NCBI GenBank assembly: GCA_022821905.1
Contig: JAJECS010000025.1
Location: 135,089 to 199,088, forward strand
Reading direction: 5' to 3'
Origin: Chloroflexota bacterium
GTDB taxonomy: Bacteria > Chloroflexota > UBA11872
DNA: 64,000 nucleotides
Notes under the pieces: model-generated
What the model saw: only the letters and a program-made list of their open reading frames with translations
What the model was told of the DNA's origin: nothing
Database searches by the model: none
In this document: positions 1-8,433 of the stretch, piece after piece
Layout of the letters: each line of letters opens with the position of its first letter
Position numbering within the stretch: the first letter of the stretch is position 1
Program-made: the position numbers and the translations under genes

Positions 1-1242
1 CAGCGGGCTGCGCGCGCCGCCCCCGGCGATCTTGACCCGGCGCGCCGGCAGGCCAAGCTCCTGGATGATTTCGAGTCCATCGCGCAGGCTGAAGGCCACG
101 CCTTCCAGCACGGCGCGGACCACGTCGCCGCGCCCGTGGGCCGTCGTGAGACCGAACAGCACGCCACGCGCAGTGGGGTCGAGGTGCGGCGTGCGCTCGC
201 CCTGGAGATAGGGCAGCCAGATCAGCCCGCGACTGCCGGCGGGCGAGGCGGAGGCTTCGCGGGTCAGCGCGTCGTACGGATCGCCACCCGAATCTCGCGC
301 GCCCAGCGTGTCGCGCACCCAGCGCAGCGAGATCCCCGCGCCCTGGGTGACGCCCATGACGTGCCAGGCGTTCGGCAGCGCATGGCAAAACGTATGCACG
401 CGCCCGCGGGGGTCGATCCGCGGCTGGTCGCCGGCCACAAACACCACGCCCGAAGACCCGATGGTCACGAGCGCGTCGCCCGCGGCGACGATTCCGGCGG
501 CGACGCCGCCGGAAGCCTGGTCGCCCGCGCCCCCGGCGACGGGCAAGCCCGCGGGAAGGCCCAGGGCTTCCGCCGCCGCGGCCGTGAGCGCGCCGGCGGT
601 TTCGGGAGACTCGACGACGCGCGGCAGCCACTCCAGGGAAATGTCCAGATCGCGCGCCATGGACTCGGACCATTCACGCTTGGCCACGTCGAAGAGGGCG
701 GTGCCCGAGGCGTCGGCAACGTCGGCGGCGGCTTCGCCGGTGAGACGCAGGCGAATGAAGTCCTTGGGCAGCAGCACGCGTCGAATCCGGTCGTAGGCTT
801 CCGGCTCGTGCTCGCGCACCCACAGCAGCTTGGGTGCGGTGAAGCCTTCCAGCGGCGGGTTGGCGGTGCGCGCGATGACCTCGGAAAGCCCGATGTGTCG
901 TTCGATGGCCTGACGCTGCGCGGAAGTGCGCTGGTCGCACCAGAGAATGGCCGGCCGGATGGACTGGTCGCGCTCATCCAGCAGCGTGGCGCCGTGCATC
1001 TGGCCGGTGAGCCCGATGCCGCGGATGGCCGAAGGGGCCGGCGCGGCCCGGACGCACGCGCTGAGAGCCTCGAACGCCGCCCGTTCCCAAGCGTCGGGAT
1101 CCTGCTCGGCCCATCCGGGCCGCGGCGTGTCCATCGGGTAGTCCGCCGCATGGGTGGCCAGGATGCGTCCGTCGCGAGCGGTCAGCACCGCCCGCGCGCT
1201 GGTGGTGCCGAGATCGAGTCCCAGCAGCAAGTCGTCGGTCAT
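1..1242 (-). CDS. xylB: Xylulokinase (FGGY family), 3' end outside window
   Basis: Phosphorylates D-xylulose to xylulose 5-phosphate in the cytosol. The reading frame is open from the ATG at 1242 to the window edge (414 codons), so about 80-90 C-terminal residues of a usual 490-500 are missing. Visible: the N-terminal ATPase motif GLDLGTTSARAVL, the substrate-loop GQMHGATLLD, WCDQRT, a GGAGDQASGGV segment and, near the edge, the second-domain motif GGGARSPL. This is the FGGY architecture with xylulokinase-like GQMHG. It is the last gene of a leftward set (alcohol dehydrogenase, SDR, kinase) that would oxidise a pentitol to a ketose and phosphorylate it. An ArsR-VOC cassette now separates it from the SDR. 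Exact sugar specificity is inferred. Confidence 0.9.
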   Translation of the reverse strand, partial: MTDDLLLGLDLGTTSARAVLTARDGRILATHAADYPMDTPRPGWAEQDPDAWERAAFEALSACVRAAPAPSAIRGIGLTGQMHGATLLDERDQSIRPAILWCDQRTSAQRQAIERHIGLSEVIARTANPPLEGFTAPKLLWVREHEPEAYDRIRRVLLPKDFIRLRLTGEAAADVADASGTALFDVAKREWSESMARDLDISLEWLPRVVESPETAGALTAAAAEALGLPAGLPVAGGAGDQASGGVAAGIVAAGDALVTIGSSGVVFVAGDQPRIDPRGRVHTFCHALPNAWHVMGVTQGAGISLRWVRDTLGARDSGGDPYDALTREASASPAGSRGLIWLPYLQGERTPHLDPTARGVLFGLTTAHGRGDVVRAVLEGVAFSLRDGLEIIQELGLPARRVKIAGGGARSPL

Positions 1243-1260
1243 TGGGCTGTCAGGGTGGGC

Positions 1261-1294
1261 GCGGACACTTCAGCCGGATCGGTCACCAGGCGGT
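1261..1294. repeat. 34-bp direct repeat, left copy
   Basis: Matches 2151-2184 at 31 of 34 positions in the same orientation. The right copy contains the 3' end and stop codon of the SDR gene; this copy lies between xylB and the VOC gene. The two copies exactly bracket the ArsR-VOC pair, which suggests that the pair was inserted with duplication of the SDR 3' end. Confidence 0.75.
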
Positions 1295-1302
1295 TGCGAG
1301 CG

Positions 1303-1698
1303 TCACGGTTGAGCCTTCTCCTCCATGATCTGGATCAGGTTGCCGCATGTATCGTCGAAGACTGCGGTAATGACAGTCCCCAGGTCGGTTGGCGGCTGCA
1401 CGAATCGCACACCCTTCGCCACGAGGCGCTCGTGCTCGGCTTCGACATCGTCGACCGCGAAGGAGGTATAGGGGATCCCGTCTTCCACGAGCGCCTTCCG
1501 GAACGGACCGACTGCGGGGTGTGCAGCAGGCTCAAGCAGAAACTCCGTCCCCTCCGGAGCTTCCTCGGATACCACGGTGATCCACGAGTGCTCTCCGAGA
1601 GGGATGTTGTGCTTGACACGAAAACCAAGTGTTTCCGTGTAGAAACGAAGTGCCTTCTGCTGATCGTCCACGAATGCGCCGGCCAGGGTGATTCTCAT
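1303..1698 (-). CDS. VOC-family glyoxalase/dioxygenase-like protein
   Basis: Small 131-residue protein of the vicinal-oxygen-chelate fold, one beta-alpha-beta-beta-beta module pair. The pattern fits: LAGAFVDDQQKALRFYTETL at the N terminus, FLLEPAAHP in the middle, and a C-terminal FDDTCGNLIQIME in which the last Glu is the usual metal ligand position. Many relatives are YCII/glyoxalase-like detoxification or resistance proteins; the substrate cannot be read from sequence. The ATG at 1698 overlaps the upstream ArsR stop (ATGA), so the two are translationally coupled and probably co-regulated. A longer open frame upstream is a shadow of the ArsR gene. Confidence 0.85.
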   Translation of the reverse strand: MRITLAGAFVDDQQKALRFYTETLGFRVKHNIPLGEHSWITVVSEEAPEGTEFLLEPAAHPAVGPFRKALVEDGIPYTSFAVDDVEAEHERLVAKGVRFVQPPTDLGTVITAVFDDTCGNLIQIMEEKAQP

Positions 1699-2015
1699 TT
1701 CTCGATGTCCTCCTCCGTTGAGTGTGAAGTGTCCTCGTCTGTTGAGTCCGGCCACCGCTGCCCGATTGCCTTCAGCGGCGCCCCCACGAACCAGTGGAGC
1801 TTCGACCTCCCCTCGCGCCTTGTGCGAACGAGCCCGGCGGCTTCCAGGACTTCCAGGTGTTGCGAGATCGCCTGCCGCGAGGAGCTGATGCCGTGTTTCA
1901 TGGTCAGGCGCCCACAAATCTCGAAGAGCGATTGCCCCGACCGGTCCACGAGCTCATCCAGGATGGCCCGCCTGGTTCGGTCAGCGATCGCGCGATAAAC
2001 GTCCACATGACGCAT
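1695..2015 (-). CDS. ArsR-family transcriptional regulator
   Basis: A 106-residue winged-helix repressor. It starts MRHVDVYRAIADRTRRAILD, the standard ArsR N-terminus, followed by a helix-turn-helix with SRQAISQHLEVLEAAGLV and the wing RTRREGRSKLHWF. No metal-binding ELCVCD box is present, so this belongs with the non-metal ArsR group that commonly pairs with VOC or SRPBCC proteins. A TTG further upstream lies inside the operator palindrome and is unlikely to be the start; the ATG at 2015 or the GTG three codons later are both possible. It overlaps the VOC gene by 4 bases and probably represses itself and that gene. Confidence 0.9.
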   Translation of the reverse strand: MRHVDVYRAIADRTRRAILDELVDRSGQSLFEICGRLTMKHGISSSRQAISQHLEVLEAAGLVRTRREGRSKLHWFVGAPLKAIGQRWPDSTDEDTSHSTEEDIEK

Positions 2016-2043
2016 GTTATGCAAGCATAGACTTGCATGTCAA
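2016..2043 (-). promoter_or_regulatory. Promoter with overlapping ArsR operator palindrome
   Basis: On the minus strand a perfect -35 TTGACA (2043-2038) is separated by 16 bp from CATAAC (2021-2016). A perfect inverted repeat, ATGCAAG-N6-CTTGCAT (2019-2038), fills the spacer and touches both boxes, exactly where an autorepressor would block RNA polymerase. The transcript would start at or just inside the ArsR start codon, so the mRNA may be leaderless. Confidence 0.6.
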
Positions 2044-2150
2044 CTCCTGCGGGTCGATGCGCGCCGCGAAGTGCTTCTCACGCCCGAGCAGATCGCGGCC
2101 GCAAGGATTCGACCTGTTCGGAGTGCCGCCGCTGATCCGTTTCGTACCGC

Positions 2151-2184
2151 GCGGACATTTCAGCCGGACTGGTCACCAGGCGGT
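2151..2184. repeat. 34-bp direct repeat, right copy
   Basis: Partner of 1261-1294 (31/34 matches). It covers the last codons and stop of the SDR gene plus about 20 bases downstream. Confidence 0.75.
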
Positions 2185-2943
2185 GACGCCGCCGTCGACG
2201 ACCAGGTCGTGGCCGGTCACGAAGGCCGCGGCGTCGCTGGCGAGGAACACCACCGCGCCCTGAATCTCCTCGATTTCCGCCATGCGGCCCATGGGCGTGT
2301 CGCGCGTCCAGATCGGACGCGCCGGGATCATGTGGGGCGCATTCACCATCTCGGTGCGGGTGTAGCCGGGGCTCACCGCGTTGACGCGCACGCCGTGCTC
2401 CGCCCATTCGGCGGCCAATGCGCGCGTGAGGTGGACGACGCCGGCCTTGGACGCGCTGTAGTGCGCCTGCTGCTGCGGGCGGTTGACGATCTGCGCCGAG
2501 ATCGAGGCCACGTTGACGATGGCGCCGCGACCCTGCGAAATCATCACGCGTCCGGCTTCCTGCGAGCACAGGAACACGCCCTTGAGATTGGTGTCGAGCA
2601 CGCGGTCCCAGTCGTCCTCGGGCATGTCCACGGCGTCGACCCAGGTGGTGATGCCGGCGTTGTTGACGGCGATGTCGAGGCCGCCCCATTCATCGACCAC
2701 GGCCCGAACGGCGGCGCGCACGTCGTCGCCGCGGGTCACGTCGGCGGATATCGCCCTGGCGCGCACGCCGAGCGATTCGATCTCGTCAACCGTGCGCTTC
2801 AGCGTGGCCTCGGTGCGCCCGCACACGGCGACGTCGGCGCCGGCCTCGGCCAGCGCGTGCGCCAGTCCCTTGCCGATGCCGGTGCCGCCGCCGGTCACGA
2901 GCGCGCGACGGCCGTCGAGCCGGAAGCGGTCGAGGACGCTCAC
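2173..2943 (-). CDS. SDR-family NAD(P)-dependent oxidoreductase
   Basis: Classical short-chain dehydrogenase, 256 residues. Cofactor motif TGGGTGIG at about 17-24, NNAG at 94-97, catalytic Ser149, Tyr162 and Lys166 (YSASK), and SPGY after the active site. Closest in style to gluconate 5-dehydrogenase or polyol/ketose reductases. The start is the GTG at 2943, whose bases overlap the stop of the upstream alcohol dehydrogenase (TAGTG), so the genes are coupled. With the zinc dehydrogenase and xylulokinase it suggests interconversion of a polyol or sugar acid. The substrate is not determinable from sequence. Confidence 0.9.
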   Translation of the reverse strand: MSVLDRFRLDGRRALVTGGGTGIGKGLAHALAEAGADVAVCGRTEATLKRTVDEIESLGVRARAISADVTRGDDVRAAVRAVVDEWGGLDIAVNNAGITTWVDAVDMPEDDWDRVLDTNLKGVFLCSQEAGRVMISQGRGAIVNVASISAQIVNRPQQQAHYSASKAGVVHLTRALAAEWAEHGVRVNAVSPGYTRTEMVNAPHMIPARPIWTRDTPMGRMAEIEEIQGAVVFLASDAAAFVTGHDLVVDGGVTAW

Positions 2944-3959
2944 TATGGCTCGACCATCACTTTGATGCACGCATCCTTGCGCGACCTTGCGAAATCCATG
3001 GCTTCCTGGACGTCGTCGAGGGGGTAGTGGGCCGACACGAGCGGCTCGAGGTCGACGCGCCCCGAGGCCACGAGCTCAATGGCCTTCGGCCAGGTGTGGG
3101 CGTAGCGGAAGACACCAACCACGTCGAGCCCCTTGTCGATGATGTGATTGGTGTCGATGGGCGCGGTGTCGTCGGGGCTGAGCCCCACCAGGACCACGCG
3201 ACCGCCGCGCGCGGCCAGGCGAATCGTCTGCACCACCGTGGCCGGGGCACCGGCGGTTTCGAAGACCACGTCGAAGCTGTCGGCCAGCTCGGAGTCCACG
3301 TCGACCTCGCGCGCATCCACGGTGCGCTCGGCGCCCAGCTCGTGGGCCTTTTGAAGGCGGAAGTCGACGACGTCGACGACGGTGACGGCGTCGATGCCCT
3401 GGCTCTTCAGGCTCAGCAACGTCACCAGCCCGATCGGCCCGGCCCCCAGCACCACCGCCCGATCGCCCAGGACGGCTCGACCGCGCTCCACTGCGTAGAG
3501 TCCAACCGAGAGCGGCTCGATCAGGGCCGCGGCGTCGTAGCTCATGCCGTCGGGGATCTTGAAGCAGCGCGCGGCCGGATGCACGACGTATTCGGCGAAG
3601 GCGCCATGCACGGGCGGCGTGGCCATAAACACCACGTCCGGGCAGAGGTTGTAGCGACCGGCCTGGCAGTGCGCGCACGCATGGCAGGGGACCCCGGGCT
3701 CTATCGACACCCGGTTGCCGGGCGCGAGGTGCGAGACATCCGCACCGACAGCAACGATTTCGCCGGACGGCTCGTGGCCCAGGATCAGCGGCTGCTCCAC
3801 GACAAACCGCCCGATGCGCCCGTGCTCGTAGTAGTGAATGTCGGACGCGCAGATGCCGACGGATCGAACGCGAACCAGCGCCTCATGAGCCGCCGGAGCC
3901 GGGACGGCGGCCTCGCGAACCCGAATGTCGGCGGTTCCTTCGAGATAGGCGGCCTTCAT
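2943..3959 (-). CDS. Zinc-dependent alcohol dehydrogenase, L-iditol/sorbitol dehydrogenase type
   Basis: Medium-chain dehydrogenase of 338 residues, cytosolic. Catalytic zinc ligands Cys37 and His62-Glu63 (GHE), structural zinc cysteines 92, 95, 98 and 106, Glu148 in IEPL, and the Rossmann motif GAGPIG at 172-177. The [12 protein letters not shown] segment and [13 protein letters not shown] are typical of sorbitol/xylitol dehydrogenases. The ATG at 3959 gives a family-length protein; an upstream extension is non-coding. First gene of the leftward operon with the SDR and xylulokinase; a polyol oxidation role is inferred from that company. Confidence 0.9.
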   Translation of the reverse strand: MKAAYLEGTADIRVREAAVPAPAAHEALVRVRSVGICASDIHYYEHGRIGRFVVEQPLILGHEPSGEIVAVGADVSHLAPGNRVSIEPGVPCHACAHCQAGRYNLCPDVVFMATPPVHGAFAEYVVHPAARCFKIPDGMSYDAAALIEPLSVGLYAVERGRAVLGDRAVVLGAGPIGLVTLLSLKSQGIDAVTVVDVVDFRLQKAHELGAERTVDAREVDVDSELADSFDVVFETAGAPATVVQTIRLAARGGRVVLVGLSPDDTAPIDTNHIIDKGLDVVGVFRYAHTWPKAIELVASGRVDLEPLVSAHYPLDDVQEAMDFARSRKDACIKVMVEP

Positions 3960-4107
3960 GCTCGGTCCCCACTCACCTGCGCCGGCCGGACTTCCTGCAC
4001 GATACCGCGCGGCGGCTTCACCGGGAGCATCGTGCAGCGAATGCGGCCTGCGGTTTAATGGACTCCGCGCCGATCGTGTCGTGCCGCATGCCAGCGCGGG
4101 AGAGCGT

Positions 4108-5790
4108 ATGAGCCCTTCGCAACCGCCGGACATTGAGATCGCGCAAGCCGCAAGGCTGCGTCCCATCGAGGAAATCGCGGCGCAGGTCGGTCTAGGCGGC
4201 GATGAGATCGAGCCGTACGGCCGCACCAAGGCCAAGGTCACGCAGGCGGCGATGGCGGCGCGGCAGGACCCGCCGGACGGCGACCTGGTGCTGGTGACGG
4301 CCATCACTCCCACTCCCGCGGGAGAAGGCAAGACCACCACGACGATCGGCCTGACGCAGGCGCTGCAGCGCCTGGGGCGCCGGGCCATCAGCGCCACGCG
4401 CGAGCCATCGCTGGGCCCGGTGTTCGGCGTCAAGGGCGGCGCGGCGGGCGGCGGCTACGCGCAGGTGGTGCCGATGGAGGACATCAACTTGCACTTCACC
4501 GGCGACTTCGCGGCGGTGAGCGCGGCGCACAACCTGCTCGCGGCCATGCTGGACAACCACCTGCACCAGGGCAACGCGCTCGACATCGACGCGCGGCGCG
4601 TGCTCTGGCGGAGGGTGATGGACATGAACGACCGCGCGCTGCACGACATCGTGATCGGCCTCGGCGGTCGGACGCGCGGGGTGCCGCGACAGACGGGATT
4701 CGACATCACGCCGGCATCCGAAGTGATGGCCATCCTGTGCCTGGCGCGGGACCTGGAAGACCTCAAGGCCCGCTTCGGGCGCATTGCGGTGGCCGACCTC
4801 GGACGCGGCGCCTACGTGACGGCCGCCGAGCTGGAAGCGCAGGGCGCCATGGCGGTGGTGATGCGCGACGCGGTGCTGCCCAACCTGGTGCAGAACCTCG
4901 AAGGCGGTCCGGCGCTGATTCACGGCGGACCGTTCGGCAACATCGCGCACGGCTGCAGCACGTTAATCGCGACCAAGCTGTCACTCAAGCTGGCGGATCT
5001 GGTGGTGACGGAGGCGGGATTCGGCGCCGATCTGGGCGCGGAAAAGTTTCTCAACATCAAGTGCCCGGCGGGCGGGCTGCGACCCCGGCTGGCGGTGCTG
5101 GTGGCCACGGTGCGTGCGCTCAAGCTGCACGGCGGGGCCAATCGCCGCGAGCTCGACAGCGAGGACCTGGAGGCGCTGCGTGCGGGTCTGCCCAACCTTG
5201 AAGCGCACGCGGCGAACATGGCCAAGTTCGGATTGCCGGTGGTGGTGGCGGTGAACCGCTTCCCCAGCGACACCGACGCCGAGGTGGATCTGGTCGCACA
5301 GGCGGCCAGCGCGATGGGTGTGCCAACAGCGGTCTCGACCGTGTTCGCCGACGGCGGCGCGGGCGGCGACGAGCTGGCGCGGCAGGTGCTGCGCACGCTG
5401 GCGGCCGGCGGTGACAACTTCGCGCCGCTATACGAGCCCGAGGCCGCACTCACCGAGAAGATCGAGACCGTCGCACGGGAAGTCTACGGCGCGGATGGGG
5501 TGGACTACGCCGCGGGGGTCGAGCGGCGGCTGCGGCGCATGGATCGCGGCGTGGCGCGCGGGTTTCCCGTGTGCATGGCCAAGACGCAGTATTCGCTGTC
5601 GGACAACGCGTCGCTGCGGGGGCGGCCCGAGGGCTTCCGCATCACGGTGCGCGACGTGCGGCTGTCGGCGGGCGCCGGGTTCGTGGTGCCGCTGACCGGC
5701 GACATCCTGACGATGCCCGGCCTGCCGCGTCGACCGTTTGCCGTGGGCATGGACGTGACGCCGGACGGGACGATTTCGGGGCTGGCGTAG
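4108..5790 (+). CDS. fhs: Formate-tetrahydrofolate ligase
   Basis: Makes 10-formyl-THF from formate, THF and ATP in one-carbon metabolism. The 560-residue length is normal. The P-loop TPTPAGEGKTTTTIGL lies at about 67-81, followed by the family signature EPSLGPVFGVKGGAAGGGYA and the segment HFTGD. C-terminal blocks (TMPGLPRRP) are intact. The ATG at 4108 follows a GGGAG ribosome site and begins the conserved N-terminal DIEIAQAARLRPI; the open frame to the left is not coding. It is divergent from the alcohol dehydrogenase operon and followed by a 160-bp gap, so it is probably monocistronic. Confidence 0.97.
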   Translation: MSPSQPPDIEIAQAARLRPIEEIAAQVGLGGDEIEPYGRTKAKVTQAAMAARQDPPDGDLVLVTAITPTPAGEGKTTTTIGLTQALQRLGRRAISATREPSLGPVFGVKGGAAGGGYAQVVPMEDINLHFTGDFAAVSAAHNLLAAMLDNHLHQGNALDIDARRVLWRRVMDMNDRALHDIVIGLGGRTRGVPRQTGFDITPASEVMAILCLARDLEDLKARFGRIAVADLGRGAYVTAAELEAQGAMAVVMRDAVLPNLVQNLEGGPALIHGGPFGNIAHGCSTLIATKLSLKLADLVVTEAGFGADLGAEKFLNIKCPAGGLRPRLAVLVATVRALKLHGGANRRELDSEDLEALRAGLPNLEAHAANMAKFGLPVVVAVNRFPSDTDAEVDLVAQAASAMGVPTAVSTVFADGGAGGDELARQVLRTLAAGGDNFAPLYEPEAALTEKIETVAREVYGADGVDYAAGVERRLRRMDRGVARGFPVCMAKTQYSLSDNASLRGRPEGFRITVRDVRLSAGAGFVVPLTGDILTMPGLPRRPFAVGMDVTPDGTISGLA

Positions 5791-5913
5791 GCGTTTCCAG
5801 CCGCCGCCGACCGCCGCGCCACTCCTTCAATCGAATAGCGGATCCGCATCCCATGGCACGATTCGGCGCGCGGCGACGAATTGAGGCATGGTAGGGCGCA
5901 GATGGGATTGGCC

Positions 5914-5925
5914 CGCGCTAGCGCG
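5914..5925. promoter_or_regulatory. 12-bp perfect palindrome upstream of sialidase cluster
   Basis: CGCGCTAGCGCG lies 25 bp before the first sialidase-like start codon and is the only obvious symmetric element in the 160-bp gap after fhs. It could be an operator, but GC-rich palindromes arise easily in this background. Confidence 0.25.
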
Positions 5926-5950
5926 CGGCGGCTGACTGGAGAGCGCGCCG

Positions 5951-7156
5951 ATGATCACCGAGGCCACCTACACCCGCGACGGGCGCACAGCGACGATCCG
6001 CGTCGAGCGCATCGACACCTGGGTCCAAGACACCGCGAGCATCGTGAACTTTCCGGGAATCCTGGAGTTGGACGGCAGGCTCATCCTCACGTTTGCGCGC
6101 TCGCGCCACGGCGCCGAGCACTCCCACCAAGAGGACCCCTCCCGCAGCATGGAGTCCTTCGACGACGGCGATACGTGGCAGCCCGGGCCGGACGAGAAGC
6201 CGCTCAACACCTATGACCCGATAACCGGCCACACGAACGACGGCTTTGGCGGCGGGTGCGGCCGTCTCCGCGACGGCACGATCGTCCACATGAGCCACAG
6301 CACGGTGATTCACCTCGACAACGGCTATGACCGCTCTCGGGGTCACATGCACGAGCAGTTCCAGCAGGACGACCCCACGTTCCGCTTTCAGCGGGCCTCG
6401 AGCGACGGTCAGCTGCTCGAGCGGTTTCCGTTCAAGGTTGCCGGCATGCCCTGGGGGCGCCGGTCATACCAGGTCTACTCGCCGATCCTCGAGATGGACG
6501 ACGGCGATCTGCTGGCGGCGATGGAGTGGGTCGAGTTGCTGCCCGAGGAGCGGTGGCGCCACGAGGCCCACGGCCGCGTTTGGAAATACCTCTTTGGCGT
6601 GTTCATCGTGCGCTCCGGCGATGGCGGGCGCAGCTGGGACTTCGTGACCCAGTTCGATCCCGGCGAGGTCAACCCGGTCTACGGCATCAGCGACCGGTCC
6701 GTCGACGAGGGCTTCGACGAAGCCCACATGGCCAAGCTGCCGAACGGCGACATCCTCTGCGTGATGCGCACCGGCTCGTATTCGCCACTGTGGCAAGCGC
6801 GATCGCGCGACGGCGGTCGGACCTGGGACACGCCCGAGTCCTTGGGGTGGCCCGGGGCCAAGCCGCAGCTGGAGGTGCTGCCGAACGGGGTGCTCGCGTG
6901 CGCCTCGGGACGCGGGTCCTACGGCCATCCCCAGGTGACGCACGTGATGATCAGCATCGACGGCACCGGGCATCAGTGGGAAGCGCCGTTCAACTTCCAC
7001 ACCGGTCCGGGCTGCTCCTACACCACGACCATGCAGCGCGACGGCAAGCTGCACGTGATCTACTCGGACTCCGACTTCACGCGCGACATGGGAACGCACG
7101 GGCTGCCGGTGCAACGCATTCGCCGCGCCGTCATCGACATCTCCACCGACGCATGA
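5951..7156 (+). CDS. Sialidase-like BNR/Asp-box protein, paralogue 1
   Basis: A 401-residue predicted six-bladed beta-propeller. Asp-boxes (S-x-D-x-G-x-x-W) are visible at 69-76 (SFDDGDTW), 222-229 (SGDGGRSW) and 285-292 (SRDGGRTW). Family members hydrolyse terminal sialic acids or are non-catalytic sugar-binding propellers. No signal peptide or membrane segment is visible, so the protein looks cytosolic, unlike classical secreted sialidases. First of four tandem paralogues; its last 97 residues are identical to those of paralogue 2. GGAGAG lies just before the ATG. Confidence 0.8.
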   Translation: MITEATYTRDGRTATIRVERIDTWVQDTASIVNFPGILELDGRLILTFARSRHGAEHSHQEDPSRSMESFDDGDTWQPGPDEKPLNTYDPITGHTNDGFGGGCGRLRDGTIVHMSHSTVIHLDNGYDRSRGHMHEQFQQDDPTFRFQRASSDGQLLERFPFKVAGMPWGRRSYQVYSPILEMDDGDLLAAMEWVELLPEERWRHEAHGRVWKYLFGVFIVRSGDGGRSWDFVTQFDPGEVNPVYGISDRSVDEGFDEAHMAKLPNGDILCVMRTGSYSPLWQARSRDGGRTWDTPESLGWPGAKPQLEVLPNGVLACASGRGSYGHPQVTHVMISIDGTGHQWEAPFNFHTGPGCSYTTTMQRDGKLHVIYSDSDFTRDMGTHGLPVQRIRRAVIDISTDA

Positions 7157-7190
7157 GCGCTGCTGGCCGCGTCCCTATCTGGGAGCACGC

Positions 7191-8399
7191 ATGATCCGCC
7201 AAGCCCGCTACAGCAACGGGACCCGCAGCGCCACCGTCACGCTCGAGCGCATCGACACTTGGGTCGAAGACGCCGAGAGCATCGTGAACTTCCCGGGAGT
7301 CCTGGAGCTGGACGATCGGCTGGTGCTGTACCACGCGCGCTCGCGCCACGGCGCCGAGGACTCCCACAAAGAGGACCCCAACCGCATCCTGGAGTCCTAT
7401 GACGACGGGGAGACCTGGCAGCCCAGACCGGACGACGACCCTCTCGTCACCTACGACCGTTTCAGCGGCCACAAGAATGACGACTTCGGCGTCGTCGGGT
7501 CCGGCCGTCTTCGCGACGGCACGATCGTCCACATGAGCCACAACACGATGATGCACTTCGAGAATGGCTATGACCGCGCGAAGGGTCACATGCACGAGCA
7601 GTTCCAGCAGGACGACCCCACGTTCCGCTTTCAGCGGGCCTCAAGCGATGGTCAGCTTCTCGAGAGGTTTCCGTTCAAGGTTGCCGGCATGCCCTGGGGG
7701 CGCCGGGCGTATCAGGTCTACTCGCCCATCCTCGAAATGGACGACGGCGATCTATTGGCGGCGATGGAGTGGGTCAAGCTGCTCCCGGAGGAACGCTGGC
7801 GCCACGAGGCCCACGGCCGCGTCTGGAAATATCTCATCGGCACATTTATCGTGCGCTCCGGCGACGGCGGGCGAACCTGGGATTACGTGACCCAATTCGA
7901 TCCCGAGGAGATCAGGCCGGTCTACGGGATCACCGACCGGCCGATCGACGATGGCATCGACGAAGCCCACATGGCCAAGCTGCCGAACGGCGACATCCTC
8001 TGCGTGATGCGCACCGGCGCGTATTCGCCCCTGTGTCAAGCTCGATCGCGCGACGGCGGTCGGACCTGGGACGCGCCCGAGTCCATGGGGTGGCCCGGGG
8101 TCAAGCCGCAGCTGGAGGTCCTGCCGAACGGCGTGCTCGCGTGCGCCTCGGGACGCGGGTCCTACGGCCACCCGCAGGTGACCCACGTGATGATCAGCAT
8201 CGACGGCACCGGGCATCAGTGGGAAGCGCCCTTCAACTTCCACACCGGGCCGGGCTGCTCCTACACCACGACCATGCAGCGCGACGGCAAGCTGCACGTG
8301 ATCTACTCGGACTCCGACTTCACGCGCGACATGGGGACGCACGGGCTGCCCGTGCAACGCATTCGCCGCGCCGTCATCGACATCTCCACCGACGCGTGA
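7191..8399 (+). CDS. Sialidase-like BNR/Asp-box protein, paralogue 2
   Basis: 402 residues, collinear with paralogue 1 and nearly identical over the C-terminal half; differences cluster in the N-terminal third, notably the loop at about 85-130. Asp-boxes SYDDGETW, SGDGGRTW and SRDGGRTW are kept. GGGAG precedes the ATG. The 34-nt linker before it matches, in length and partly in sequence, the linkers before paralogues 3 and 4, so the duplicated unit was gene plus linker. Exo-alpha-sialidase activity is a family inference only. Confidence 0.8.
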   Translation: MIRQARYSNGTRSATVTLERIDTWVEDAESIVNFPGVLELDDRLVLYHARSRHGAEDSHKEDPNRILESYDDGETWQPRPDDDPLVTYDRFSGHKNDDFGVVGSGRLRDGTIVHMSHNTMMHFENGYDRAKGHMHEQFQQDDPTFRFQRASSDGQLLERFPFKVAGMPWGRRAYQVYSPILEMDDGDLLAAMEWVKLLPEERWRHEAHGRVWKYLIGTFIVRSGDGGRTWDYVTQFDPEEIRPVYGITDRPIDDGIDEAHMAKLPNGDILCVMRTGAYSPLCQARSRDGGRTWDAPESMGWPGVKPQLEVLPNGVLACASGRGSYGHPQVTHVMISIDGTGHQWEAPFNFHTGPGCSYTTTMQRDGKLHVIYSDSDFTRDMGTHGLPVQRIRRAVIDISTDA

Positions 8400-8433
8400 G
8401 CGCCGCCCGCCACGTCCCACACAGGGAGCGCGC

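Noticed and set aside
136..1998. Long plus-strand open frame of 620 codons
   Set aside because: It runs antisense to xylB, the VOC gene and the ArsR gene, all of which have clear family motifs. High GC makes long shadow frames common here; many other antisense frames in the window were dropped for the same reason.
3960..4433. Upstream extension of the zinc alcohol dehydrogenase frame
   Set aside because: The extension is antisense to fhs, and the conserved N-terminus MKAAYLEGT begins at 3959.
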